DNA from: Azoarcus sp031546845
GTDB taxonomy: Bacteria > Pseudomonadota > Gammaproteobacteria > Burkholderiales > Rhodocyclaceae
Length of the DNA stretch: 64,000 bases
Assembly: GCA_031546845.1 (NCBI GenBank)
Contig: JAVBJT010000038.1
Location: forward strand, 1 to 64,000
Reading direction: 5' to 3'
Part shown: piece after piece, positions 18,350 to 27,016 of the stretch
Layout of the letters: the number at the start of each line of letters is the position of its first letter
How positions within the stretch are numbered: position 1 is the stretch's first letter
The notes under the pieces: model-generated
Seen by the model: only the letters and a program-made list of their open reading frames with translations
The model's database searches: none
Told to the model about the DNA's origin: nothing
Position numbers and translations under genes: made by a program

Positions 18350-19633
18350 TCAGAGCATGCCCAAAAAGCGTGGCAGCCACAGCGAAATCTCGGGCACGTA
18401 GGTGACGATCACCAAGAACACCAACATCGTCAGCAGCCACGGCCACACCGCCACGGTCAGCTCCGTGATCCCCATCTTGGTGATACCGGAAGCCACATAA
18501 AGATTGAGGCCCACCGGCGGATGGCACATACCGACTTCCATGTTCACCACCATGATGATGCCGAAATGCACCGGATGGATACCGAGCTTGATGGCAATCG
18601 GGAACAGGATCGGCGCCAGGATCAGCACAATCGACGAAGGCTCCATGAAATTGCCCGCGATTAGCATCAGGATGTTGGCCATGATGAGGAAGCCGATCAC
18701 GCCGACGCCCGTGCCGATCATGGCATCCGCCATGCTCTGCGGAATGCCCTCGTGCGTGAGCAGGAAAGAGAACAGAACCGCGTTGGTGATGATGTAGAGC
18801 AGCATCGCGCTCATGTTGGCGGAGTTCAGCAAAACCTTGGGCACATCCCTCATGCGCAGGTCTTTGTACACGAACACCGCGACAAAAAAGGCATACGCCG
18901 CACTCATCGCCGCCGCTTCGGTCGGCGTGAAATAGCCCTTGTAGATACCGCCCATCACCACGACGATCAGGAACAGGCCCCAGAAGGACTCCCTGAAGGC
19001 TCTCCAGCGCTCCCCCCAGCTTGCCTTCGGCAAACGCGGATAACCAAACTTTTTCGCCCGGTACCACGTCGTGAAGCCAAGGAAAACCGCAAGCATCAAT
19101 CCCGGCACCACGCCGGCCATGAACAGCGCCCCCACCGACGTGTTGGTCGATACCGAATACATGACCATCACGATGGACGGCGGAATCAAGATGCCGAGCG
19201 CACCGGAAGTCGTGATGACACCGGCGCCGAAGCGGTTGGGAAAGCCTTGCTTGACCATCGCCGGCAGCAAGATGGCGCCGATCGCCACCACGGTGGCCGG
19301 ACTGGACCCCGACACCGCGGCGAACAAGGCGCAAGCCAGCACGCCACCCAAGCCGAGACCGCCATGCCAATGACCGACCATTGCCGTGGCAAAGTTGATC
19401 ATGCGTCGCGCCACGCCGCCGTGGGTCAGGAAATTACCGGCAAGAATGAAGAACGGAATCGCCATGATTTCGAACTTCTCTATCCCGGTAAACAACTTCA
19501 TTGCCACGGATTCGATCGGCACCTGCGTCATGGCGAACAGAAACGTCAGTACCGTAAGCCCGAGCGAGATGGAGATGGGCATGCCCGTCAGCATCAGCGT
19601 CAGCAGAATAACGAAGATGATTGCGGCGCTCAT
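18350..19633 (-). CDS. dctM: TRAP transporter large permease DctM
   Basis: 427 residues, almost entirely hydrophobic helices: the IT-superfamily core of a tripartite ATP-independent periplasmic transporter. Family marks are PFFILAGNFLTHGGVARRM, a helix with SGSSPATVVAIGAILLPAM, and the near-terminal NMEVGMCHPPVGLNLYV. It uses the sodium gradient to move a C4-dicarboxylate or similar acid delivered by DctP. The start overlaps the dctQ stop (ATGA-type). Confidence 0.97.
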   Translation of the reverse strand: MSAAIIFVILLTLMLTGMPISISLGLTVLTFLFAMTQVPIESVAMKLFTGIEKFEIMAIPFFILAGNFLTHGGVARRMINFATAMVGHWHGGLGLGGVLACALFAAVSGSSPATVVAIGAILLPAMVKQGFPNRFGAGVITTSGALGILIPPSIVMVMYSVSTNTSVGALFMAGVVPGLMLAVFLGFTTWYRAKKFGYPRLPKASWGERWRAFRESFWGLFLIVVVMGGIYKGYFTPTEAAAMSAAYAFFVAVFVYKDLRMRDVPKVLLNSANMSAMLLYIITNAVLFSFLLTHEGIPQSMADAMIGTGVGVIGFLIMANILMLIAGNFMEPSSIVLILAPILFPIAIKLGIHPVHFGIIMVVNMEVGMCHPPVGLNLYVASGITKMGITELTVAVWPWLLTMLVFLVIVTYVPEISLWLPRFLGML

Positions 19634-20349
19634 TGTTTGTCTCCCTTACCGGCGTCATCTTTCTGGGCGCCGTCCCCCGTGCCCATATTCTTGTGAACCA
19701 GATCGCGTGGATGAAGGTTGTCGTCCATATCGTAAGGATTCACATCCACCGGCAAGTGCTCTTCATCAATACCATCGACATGACCATGATCGTGGTGCGG
19801 CAACTCGCCCGACCGCCAGAAATTCGTCAATACTTGCAGAAAGCGAAAGCACATCAAGTAAGACCCCAGCGGCACGGCGGTATAGACGATCCAGGTCGGC
19901 CATTCCAGGTCAGGCGTTGTCGGCCCTTCGTACAAATCGCCCACATCCAGGCCAAGCCAGGTAAATATCTGGTAATGCGCGCCGTTTTCCCAGACGAATC
20001 TCGCCCCCAGGGTACCGATGATGCCGGTAAATAAGGCGCCGGCCATCAAGCCGAAAATGATGAAACGGCTGCGATTTTTCGCGGACAGGCGATTGATGAG
20101 CACATCGACGCCGACGTGAATACCGGTACGCACGCCATACGCAGCGCCAAACTTGGCCATCCACACGAACATGATGATCGTCAGTTCCTGCGCCCAACCC
20201 AAATTGATGGACAACAGCCAGTCCTGCACTACGGGAATCGCAACGCCGGATCCGTAGCGGTGCAAAACCGACACGAAAATGATCGTCGTCGCCGCCCCCA
20301 TGAGGAAAGCAATAAGCCACTCCTCGAGATGATCGAGTATTTTCAACAT
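19630..20349 (-). CDS. dctQ: TRAP transporter small permease DctQ, with His/Asp-rich tail
   Basis: 239 residues. Four membrane helices fit the DctQ family (for example LIAFLMGAATTIIFVSVLHRY and the ELTIIMFVWMAKFGAAYG segment). The last 60 or so residues are hydrophilic, with HHDHGH and many Asp/Glu, which is longer than usual for this family and could bind a metal ion. It is coupled to dctM. A hairpin lies between it and dctP. Confidence 0.95.
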   Translation of the reverse strand: MLKILDHLEEWLIAFLMGAATTIIFVSVLHRYGSGVAIPVVQDWLLSINLGWAQELTIIMFVWMAKFGAAYGVRTGIHVGVDVLINRLSAKNRSRFIIFGLMAGALFTGIIGTLGARFVWENGAHYQIFTWLGLDVGDLYEGPTTPDLEWPTWIVYTAVPLGSYLMCFRFLQVLTNFWRSGELPHHDHGHVDGIDEEHLPVDVNPYDMDDNLHPRDLVHKNMGTGDGAQKDDAGKGDKQ

Positions 20350-20365
20350 AAATTTTTCTCACCAC

Positions 20366-20401
20366 GAAAAACGCCCGCCGATTCCACAAAGCCGGCGGGC
20401 G
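20366..20401 (-). terminator. Intercistronic terminator-like hairpin between dctP and dctQ
   Basis: A 9-bp perfect GC stem (CGCCCGCCG / CGGCGGGCG) with a 12-base loop, followed on the minus strand by TTTTTC. It sits 17 bases after the dctP stop and before dctQ, so it may terminate part of the transcripts or protect the dctP mRNA 3' end. Either would favour excess binding protein over permease. Confidence 0.75.
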
Positions 20402-20417
20402 CTGAACGGATTGCGAC

Positions 20418-21422
20418 TCAGAGTTTGTTCGGATCGAAACCGGTCGTCTGGTAGATGGATTGAATCAGATCGGCGCCGATGCGCGACGCCATCGCCTTAT
20501 GCACCGGCAGCAACGCCTTCTTGAACGCCATCCGCTCTTCCGGGGTCGGCTGATAGACCTCGGTGCGGCCCGCCTTTTTCACCGCCTCCAGCGCATGCAC
20601 GTTTTCTTCCTTGGCGATCTGGTTGGCGTATTCGGTGGATTCCTTCACTGCACGCTCAAGCTGGCTGCGCACATCGGCCGGCAGACCGTCCCAGAATTTC
20701 TTGTTGGTGATGACGGCATAACCCAGATAACCATGATCGGTCAGCGTCAAATACTTCTGCACCTCGTGCATCTTCTGCGTGTAGAGGTTGGAAATCGGAT
20801 TCTCCGTGCCATCCACGACACCGGTCTGCAAAGCCTGATAGACCTCGGAGAACGCCATCACCTGCGGCAAGGCCTTCAACTCACGGATTTCTTCTTCAAG
20901 CACCTTGGATGACTGAATGCGTATCTTCTTGCCGCGCAGATCTTCCGGCTTTTTGATCGGTGTATTCGCCGAAAAAGACTTGAAGCCATTGTCCCAATAC
21001 GCCAACCCTTTGATGCCCTTGGGTTCGAGCTTTGCAAGCAGTTGCTGGCCTACCGCGCCATAAGTGACCTTATGCAGATCTTCGTAGTTGTCGAAGATGA
21101 AAGGCAGATCGAAAACCTCGAATTCACGCACACCCAGCGGACCGAACTTCGCCAGACTGGGCGCCAACATCTGCACCGCGCCCAACTGCAAGGCCTCGAT
21201 TTCCTCTTTGTCCTTGTACAGCGTGCTGTTCGCGTAGACTTCCACCTTCACCGCGCCGTTGGTGTACTTCTCGGCCAGTTCCTTGAACCGTTCGGCGGCC
21301 TTGCCCTTCGGCGTATCCTGGGCGACAACGTGGCTGAATTTGATCATGATCGGGTCCGCCGCCACGGTAACAGCGGACAAGCCCATTGCCACCAAGCCAA
21401 ACAGAAGCGCGCGAATTTTCAT
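20418..21422 (-). CDS. dctP: TRAP transporter substrate-binding protein DctP
   Basis: 334 residues. A signal peptide (MKIRALLFGLVAMGLSAVTVAA) directs it to the periplasm. The DctP fold is evident from IKFSHVVAQDTPKGKAAERFKE, from the region with the signature Arg that binds the carboxylate (GKKIRIQSSKVLEE), and from GVVDGTENPISNLYT. A strong ribosome site AAGGAGGAAAC precedes the ATG. The divergent dctS-dctR pair supports a C4-dicarboxylate substrate, as in Rhodobacter capsulatus. Confidence 0.97.
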   Translation of the reverse strand: MKIRALLFGLVAMGLSAVTVAADPIMIKFSHVVAQDTPKGKAAERFKELAEKYTNGAVKVEVYANSTLYKDKEEIEALQLGAVQMLAPSLAKFGPLGVREFEVFDLPFIFDNYEDLHKVTYGAVGQQLLAKLEPKGIKGLAYWDNGFKSFSANTPIKKPEDLRGKKIRIQSSKVLEEEIRELKALPQVMAFSEVYQALQTGVVDGTENPISNLYTQKMHEVQKYLTLTDHGYLGYAVITNKKFWDGLPADVRSQLERAVKESTEYANQIAKEENVHALEAVKKAGRTEVYQPTPEERMAFKKALLPVHKAMASRIGADLIQSIYQTTGFDPNKL

Positions 21423-21622
21423 GTTTCCTCCTTTATTTATGGTGAAGAATGCTCGCAGTCATTGCGTTTTATTCAGCCCGCACCGCCGCTGACGAACGTG
21501 AAACCCTTGCCATTCAGGCACGTGCGCCGGAGCTGAGCATCCAATAAGTATCCTTGCCACATCAACACGGTCGCTATTGTGGTCTTCCACATGACTGCAC
21601 AGACCTCGTGAAGTCACACCCC
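21423..21622. promoter_or_regulatory. Divergent dctP / dctS control region
   Basis: The 200-base spacer between the oppositely directed dctPQM operon and the sensor kinase gene must hold both promoters and, by analogy with R. capsulatus, the DctR sites. I see no convincing sigma-54 -24/-12 pair (TGGCAAGG-N-TTCAC does not fit) and no clear sigma-70 pair. Confidence 0.5.
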
Positions 21623-23632
21623 ATGAACCGATCCGCCCTCGCACTCGCCCCACCCGCCGCCATGCAAGAACGCTGGTTTCACAACCTCGCGCCGCTGAGT
21701 CTGGCTCTCTGCCTTGCCGCCATCACCGCATTGGTCTGGTTCACGCGCGCATACGACGCCGAAGAGCAACAAGCCACGCTGATCAGCGACACGTTGTGGA
21801 TGGAGCAGAATCTGCGCTTTCAACTCGACCGCAACGAAGCACAATTGCAGCAAATCGCGCCAGCGCTACTGAGCGGCGAGCGTCTGTCGACGCAAGCCGA
21901 GGCGCAACTACGCCAGTTGCTGACCCAGGACCGTGGCCTCATCCGTATTTTGTGGCGCGACCAGGACGGACAGTTGGTTGGCGCATTGCCACCTATTACA
22001 GACAAGCATCTCGCGGACAAACACCCGACCGACGACACCACCACCACCACGCCGGAAGCCCTCTCCCGCCTCACCCGCTCCATCGGCCACCCGATTTTCG
22101 GTTCACCCTACCCAACCGCCGACGGTCAAATCCACTTTGAAGTCAGCATACCGACCTGGTCGGACAGCGCCTTTCTCGGCACGGTGATCGGCGTGTATTC
22201 ACTCTCCGATCTCGTCATGCGCGAATTGCCGTGGTGGTTTTCCGAACGTTATCGGGTGGCCGTGCTCGACGCCGACGGCAAGGAGATCGCGGCCAAATCC
22301 AAGATCGCACCACTGGCCGCGAACCGCAGCTACACAACAAGCCTCGATCCACCCGGCCACGGCCTCCTGCTGCAGATCACCCCGTACAAGAACGAAACTC
22401 GCTGGATGCCGCTACTGCTCAGCGCATCCATCATGCTGCTGGGTGGCGTCATCATCTGGAGCATCTGGCAGCTGCGCCGCCAACTCACCCGCCGCCAAGC
22501 AGCCGAACAAGCGCTGCTTGAAGAATCGGCCTACCGCAAAGCCATGGAGGACTCACTGCTCACCGGATTACGCGCGCGCGATCTCGACGGCCAACTGACT
22601 TACGTAAACCCGGCCTTTTGCCGCATGACCGGCTACGACGCCGCCGATCTGATCGGCCGCCGACCGCCCCTACCTTACTGGGAGTCGGACCACGACGAGC
22701 GCCGGCGCGAGCTTCAGGAATGCCTGCGCGACACCGGCTCGACACCCAATGGCGTCGAAATCCGTTTTCGTCGCAAGAACGGCGACCGCCTCGACGTACT
22801 ACTGTTCGAAGCGCCGCTGATCGACGCCCAGGGCCGCCATACCGGCTGGATGGGATCCTTGCTCGACATCACCGAGCAGAAACGCACGCGCGCGCTGGCC
22901 CAGCAGCAGGAAGAGCGCCTGCAAGCCACATCGCGCCTGGTGACAATGGGTGAAATGGCCTCCACTCTGGCGCATGAACTGAATCAACCGCTGACCGCCA
23001 TCGCCAGCTACAGCAGCGGCTGCATAAACCGCCTGGAAGCGGCGGAAATCGACCGCGGAGAACTACACGGCATTCTCGAAAAACTTGACCGCCAAGCACA
23101 CCGCGCGGGCGAAATCATCCGCCGTGTGTACGATTTCGTCCGCCGCTCCGAACCAAAACGCGAACTCCTCGACCTCAGCGCCGTAATCCGCGATGCCATC
23201 GGCCTCATCGAAGCCGACGCACGCAAACGCCGCATGCGCCTTACCACCGAATTTGCACCGCAATTACCGAAAATCGCCGTCGACCCCGTCATGATCGAAC
23301 AAGCCATCGTCAATCTCGTGCGTAACGGCATGGACGCAATGCGCGACACCCCGGTGGGACTACGTCATATCCATATATCGACCGCCCTCGACCCCAGCGC
23401 GCTCGAAGGCGGCGCGCTCGTCGTCCGCGTCACCGATTGCGGCTGCGGTATCGACGCCGACACCGCCCGCCACCTCTTTCAACCCTTCTTCACCACCAAG
23501 GAAGAAGGCATGGGCATGGGATTGAACATCTGCCGCTCAATCGCCGAGCTGCACCGCGGCCGCCTGTATTTCGAGCCAACCCCGAACGGCGGTACCATTT
23601 TTACCCTTTCGCTCCCCCTGACCCTCGCATGA
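21623..23632 (+). CDS. dctS: C4-dicarboxylate sensor histidine kinase DctS-like
   Basis: 669 residues from MNRSALALAPP. The frame is open 23 codons further upstream but lacks a ribosome site there. Layout: helix 1 at about 22-42, a periplasmic PDC-like sensor region to about 258, helix 2 at about 261-285, a PAS domain at about 307-425, a HisKA-type region with LAHELNQPLTAI (phospho-His near 451), and an HATPase_c domain with DCGCGID and GMGMGLNICRSI. The C-terminus overlaps dctR by four bases. Divergence from dctPQM implies it senses the transported acid. Confidence 0.92.
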   Translation: MNRSALALAPPAAMQERWFHNLAPLSLALCLAAITALVWFTRAYDAEEQQATLISDTLWMEQNLRFQLDRNEAQLQQIAPALLSGERLSTQAEAQLRQLLTQDRGLIRILWRDQDGQLVGALPPITDKHLADKHPTDDTTTTTPEALSRLTRSIGHPIFGSPYPTADGQIHFEVSIPTWSDSAFLGTVIGVYSLSDLVMRELPWWFSERYRVAVLDADGKEIAAKSKIAPLAANRSYTTSLDPPGHGLLLQITPYKNETRWMPLLLSASIMLLGGVIIWSIWQLRRQLTRRQAAEQALLEESAYRKAMEDSLLTGLRARDLDGQLTYVNPAFCRMTGYDAADLIGRRPPLPYWESDHDERRRELQECLRDTGSTPNGVEIRFRRKNGDRLDVLLFEAPLIDAQGRHTGWMGSLLDITEQKRTRALAQQQEERLQATSRLVTMGEMASTLAHELNQPLTAIASYSSGCINRLEAAEIDRGELHGILEKLDRQAHRAGEIIRRVYDFVRRSEPKRELLDLSAVIRDAIGLIEADARKRRMRLTTEFAPQLPKIAVDPVMIEQAIVNLVRNGMDAMRDTPVGLRHIHISTALDPSALEGGALVVRVTDCGCGIDADTARHLFQPFFTTKEEGMGMGLNICRSIAELHRGRLYFEPTPNGGTIFTLSLPLTLA

Positions 23633-24234
23633 CGCCCACCCACGTCCACATCATCGACGACGATGAAGCTATTCGCGACGCCCTCACGTGGCTGTTCAAA
23701 ACCCGCGACATCGCCAGCCGCGCATGGCCCACCGGCGAAACCTTCATCAACGCCTGGCGGCCCGACTGGCGCGGCTGCATCGTTCTCGACATCCGCATGG
23801 ACGGCATGAGCGGCCTCGAGTGCTTCGATGCCCTGCTCGCCCGCGGCAATCAACTACCCGTGATCTTCATCACCGGCCACGGCGATGTACCGATGGCTGT
23901 CGGCGCACTCAAAAAAGGCGCATTTGATTTCATCGAAAAACCGTTCGACGACAAACACCTCATCACCCAGGTCGAAAAGGCGATCGAGCACGACACCACA
24001 CAACACCGCGCCGCAACCGCGCGCGACACCACCGAAACCCGGCTCGCCACGCTCACCGCGCGCGAATACGAAGTCATGAACCGGATACTGGAAGGTAAAT
24101 ACAACAAAGTCATTGCCGACGAGTTGGCGATATCGGTCCGCACCGTGGAAGTACACCGCGCACGCGTATTCGACAAAATGCAGGTGCGCTCGGCGGTCGA
24201 ACTGGCGCAATTGCTAACGGCGCGGCATGGCTGA
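23629..24234 (+). CDS. dctR: FixJ/DctR-type response regulator
   Basis: 201 residues from the ATG that overlaps the kinase stop (ATGA). The receiver domain has the acidic pocket DDD (10-12), the phosphorylation site Asp54 in LDIRMDG, a Thr at FITGHGD and a Lys in FIEKPFDD. A LuxR-type HTH follows: LTAREYEVMNRILEGKYNKVIADELAISVRTVEVH by position 137-171. It should activate dctPQM when phosphorylated by DctS. Confidence 0.94.
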   Translation: MTPTHVHIIDDDEAIRDALTWLFKTRDIASRAWPTGETFINAWRPDWRGCIVLDIRMDGMSGLECFDALLARGNQLPVIFITGHGDVPMAVGALKKGAFDFIEKPFDDKHLITQVEKAIEHDTTQHRAATARDTTETRLATLTAREYEVMNRILEGKYNKVIADELAISVRTVEVHRARVFDKMQVRSAVELAQLLTARHG

Positions 24235-24272
24235 CGCACACCCCGCCGCGCTTACCCCCACCCCACGTTCAT

Positions 24273-25646
24273 TCACTCGTCCGCAACGCCGAACGGCCGC
24301 CAGCACGGCAGAACGCCCGGCATGCCAGGCGCGCACGCAAACGCCGCCGCCACGCCAATCCCGCCGATCCACGCCGCCACGCCATCGATCCGCAGCACCG
24401 GCAAACGCTCGCGCATCCACGCCGGCACACCAGCCTCCTGGCACAGATTCTTGAAGCTGCGGCTCGGCCGCCGGGCATCCACACAAAAACGTAAGCCCGG
24501 CGTGCGCGCGCTCAGGCAAACATCATCTGCCTGCGCCAAAAATTCGCGGCCAACCCCAGCGCCAAGCAGCGGCGCAAACTCCACCACACCACCAGCCCAG
24601 GCAAGCTGCGCTTCGCCGCGCCAATACACCGGAAAAGCTGGCACAGCCACAACCGGCGGCGCCAGCCACACCTTATCCCGATAAACGCAGCAGTCCAACG
24701 CCCCGAGCGATACATGCAGCGGGCGCAACAAGGCTGCGGCGCGCAACTGCCGCACCGCCTCCCCCAACCGCGCCCGCGATGGCGCGGGCACACCGAAGCG
24801 CCGCGCCTGCCAACGCAACAGATTACCGATGCGCGCATCGCTCAATGCCAGCAAAGCCGCGCGGGAAAGCTCGGCGCCGCCACAGCCGCGTTCATCGAGC
24901 GCGGCCAACTCGTCGAGCAACTCGCCCGCCTCGTGAAAATGATCCGCCGCCCGCGCCAATGCCGGCACGGCGGCCGGAAAGCCCACCTCGATCGCCGGCA
25001 GCACGCGGTGGCGTAAGTCGTTGCGCGTATAGCGGCGGTCGGCGTTACTCTCATCCTCGACCCATGCCAAATCCTGCGCCCGCGCATACGCGGCAATGCG
25101 CTCGCGCCGCACCGCGAGCAAAGGGCGCAGGCGCTTGCCTTGCCGCGCCGCCATCGCGCCGGCGCCGCGCAACCCGGTACCACGCAGTAAGCGGAAAAGC
25201 AGCGTTTCGGCTTGATCGTCCTGATGATGGCCCAACACCAGCCAATCGCACTCGACCGTTGCCAAGGCCCGATGGCGCTCGTGGCGGGCAGCAGCCTCCA
25301 GACCTTCCGGATGATTGCGGCGCACATCGACAGGGAAAACGTGCAGCGGCACGTCCACGCGGGCGCACAAACGCGCGCAGAACGCCTGCCAGGCGTCGGC
25401 GTGAGGGCTCAGACCATGATGAACGTGCGCCGCGACCAGTTCATAACCGAAGCGCGGCTGCAAGCGGACGAGCAGATCAAACACAACAACGGAATCGACG
25501 CCCCCGGAAAGCGCGCAGCACAGTTTGCTGTGCGCCCGGACGCCGGCTTCGTCGAGCACACCGGCAACGATACCGACCAACGCCTCATGATCGGCAACGG
25601 CCGGCAGCGGCGAATCAGGCGACCCGCTGTTCCTTGAAGCGGCCAT
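24273..25646 (-). CDS. tilS: tRNA(Ile)-lysidine synthetase TilS
   Basis: 457 residues taking the start MAASRNSGSPD, which lies inside the end of accA; the long upstream extension overlaps accA and is discarded. The N-type ATP pyrophosphatase P-loop SGGVDS lies at about 48-53, with HVHHGLSPHADAW and LGHHQDDQAETLLFRLLRG further on. A TilS substrate-binding domain and a C-terminal domain follow. It converts C34 of the AUA-decoding tRNA-Ile to lysidine. The 32-base overlap with accA indicates coupling. Confidence 0.95.
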   Translation of the reverse strand: MAASRNSGSPDSPLPAVADHEALVGIVAGVLDEAGVRAHSKLCCALSGGVDSVVVFDLLVRLQPRFGYELVAAHVHHGLSPHADAWQAFCARLCARVDVPLHVFPVDVRRNHPEGLEAAARHERHRALATVECDWLVLGHHQDDQAETLLFRLLRGTGLRGAGAMAARQGKRLRPLLAVRRERIAAYARAQDLAWVEDESNADRRYTRNDLRHRVLPAIEVGFPAAVPALARAADHFHEAGELLDELAALDERGCGGAELSRAALLALSDARIGNLLRWQARRFGVPAPSRARLGEAVRQLRAAALLRPLHVSLGALDCCVYRDKVWLAPPVVAVPAFPVYWRGEAQLAWAGGVVEFAPLLGAGVGREFLAQADDVCLSARTPGLRFCVDARRPSRSFKNLCQEAGVPAWMRERLPVLRIDGVAAWIGGIGVAAAFACAPGMPGVLPCWRPFGVADE

Positions 25647-26583
25647 AGCCCATGAGCCGCTCCAGGCGCTGCTCCACCAGTTCGGACGGCGACATCGAAT
25701 CGACTTGGCGCAAAGCCTCGGCAAGCGCGCGCTTAAGGCTCTGGGCCATGACGCGATAATCGCGGTGAGCGCCACCCACCGGCTCGTTGACGATTTTATC
25801 GATGAGCCCCAAGGATTTCAGCCGCGCGGCGGTAATACCCATGGTTTCCGCCGCCTCGGCCGCCTTTTCCGCGCTTTTCCACAAAATGGAAGCGCAGCCT
25901 TCGGGCGAGATCACCGAATAAATCGAATACTGCAGCATCAACACCTGGTCGCCCACGGCGATCGCAAGCGCACCGCCGGAACCGCCCTCGCCGATGATGG
26001 TGCAGATAAGCGGCACCTTCAGCTCGGCCATGGCGTACAGATTGCGGCCAATGGCTTCGGACTGGCCACGCTCCTCGGCGCCAATGCCAGGATAAGCGCC
26101 GGGCGTATCGACAAAAGTAAACACCGGCAGGCTGAATTTCTCCGCCAGCCGCATCAACCGTAGCGCCTTGCGATATCCCTCGGGACGCGGCATACCAAAG
26201 TTGCGCACGATTTTTTCCTTGGTATCGCGCCCTTTCTGGTGGCCGATGACGACGCAGCTCTGGCCGTTGAAACGGGCCAAACCGCCGATGATCGCCTTAT
26301 CGTCGGCGTAAGTGCGGTCGCCGTGCAATTCCTCAAAATCGGTAAAGATGTGCTGCGCGTAATCCAGGGTGTACGGGCGCTGCTGATGGCGCGCCACCTG
26401 GGCGATTTGCCACGCCGTGAGCTTACTGTAGATATCCTTCGTCAGCGCTTGGCTCTTCGCCTCCAAGCGGGCGATTTCCTCGGAAATATCGACCGCCGAA
26501 TCGTCCTGCACAAACCGCAGCCGCTCGATTTTTTCTTCAAGCTCGGCAACCGGCCGCTCAAACTCCAGAAAGGTGGTTTTCAT
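25615..26583 (-). CDS. accA: Acetyl-CoA carboxylase carboxyltransferase subunit alpha
   Basis: 322 residues from MKTTFLEFERPVAELEEKI, the conserved family start. The frame continues upstream, but the extension is Arg/Gly/Pro-rich filler. Carboxyltransferase marks include FGMPRPEGYRKALRLM, VDTPGAYPGIGAEERGQ, GEGGSGGALAI and SPEGCASILWK. With AccD it transfers the carboxyl group from biotin to acetyl-CoA, the first step of fatty acid synthesis. Confidence 0.98.
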   Translation of the reverse strand: MKTTFLEFERPVAELEEKIERLRFVQDDSAVDISEEIARLEAKSQALTKDIYSKLTAWQIAQVARHQQRPYTLDYAQHIFTDFEELHGDRTYADDKAIIGGLARFNGQSCVVIGHQKGRDTKEKIVRNFGMPRPEGYRKALRLMRLAEKFSLPVFTFVDTPGAYPGIGAEERGQSEAIGRNLYAMAELKVPLICTIIGEGGSGGALAIAVGDQVLMLQYSIYSVISPEGCASILWKSAEKAAEAAETMGITAARLKSLGLIDKIVNEPVGGAHRDYRVMAQSLKRALAEALRQVDSMSPSELVEQRLERLMGYGRFKEQRVA

Positions 26584-27016
26584 CAAACCGTTCCCAACAA
26601 AAAAGTCCGTCATTGTACCGCGCCCGCTCCCGCTAGCGGCCCCCCGTGACAGCGCCGAACGTATACGGCATGATGCAGCACCTTGAACAACAGAAGGAGG
26701 AGCGGGGTTTTCCGTGCCCCGTCCCATGGGTAGTCGAAGTTCACCGCCAACGCTGTCACTCACCGCCTTGCCCGCGCAATTCATTCCTGCCGCGCGGACG
26801 CACACAGATTCCCGCGCAGTTCCTCGACCCGGCCTTCCCGCAGACGCCGGCGCGCCCGGACGATATCGCCCCGTGCCCGGCAACGGCGTTACCACGGTAG
26901 ATCGCTTTCCGTCTTACCTCCCCGCCCCCCGCTCCGCGCTTCACATCGGCCCCGCCGTCGTTCCGCAACGCGCGCCGCGTACCCTGCCCCCAACATCCCT
27001 CCCGGGTAACTGAAAA
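26584..27016. other. 433-base gene-poor spacer
   Basis: This lies between divergent accA and the CNNM-like gene. It is C-rich on the plus strand, with several small open frames of Arg/Pro-rich composition that look like chance. It presumably carries both promoters. I find no RNA gene, hairpin terminator or repeat in it. Confidence 0.5.

Noticed and set aside
21423..21622. Sigma-54 promoter before dctP
   Set aside because: The best candidate TGGCAAGGGTTTCAC misses the required GC doublet and spacing, so I do not claim it.
26646..27013. Small Pro/Arg-rich frames in the accA spacer
   Set aside because: No ribosome site, biased composition expected from the C-rich strand, and no homology that I recognise.
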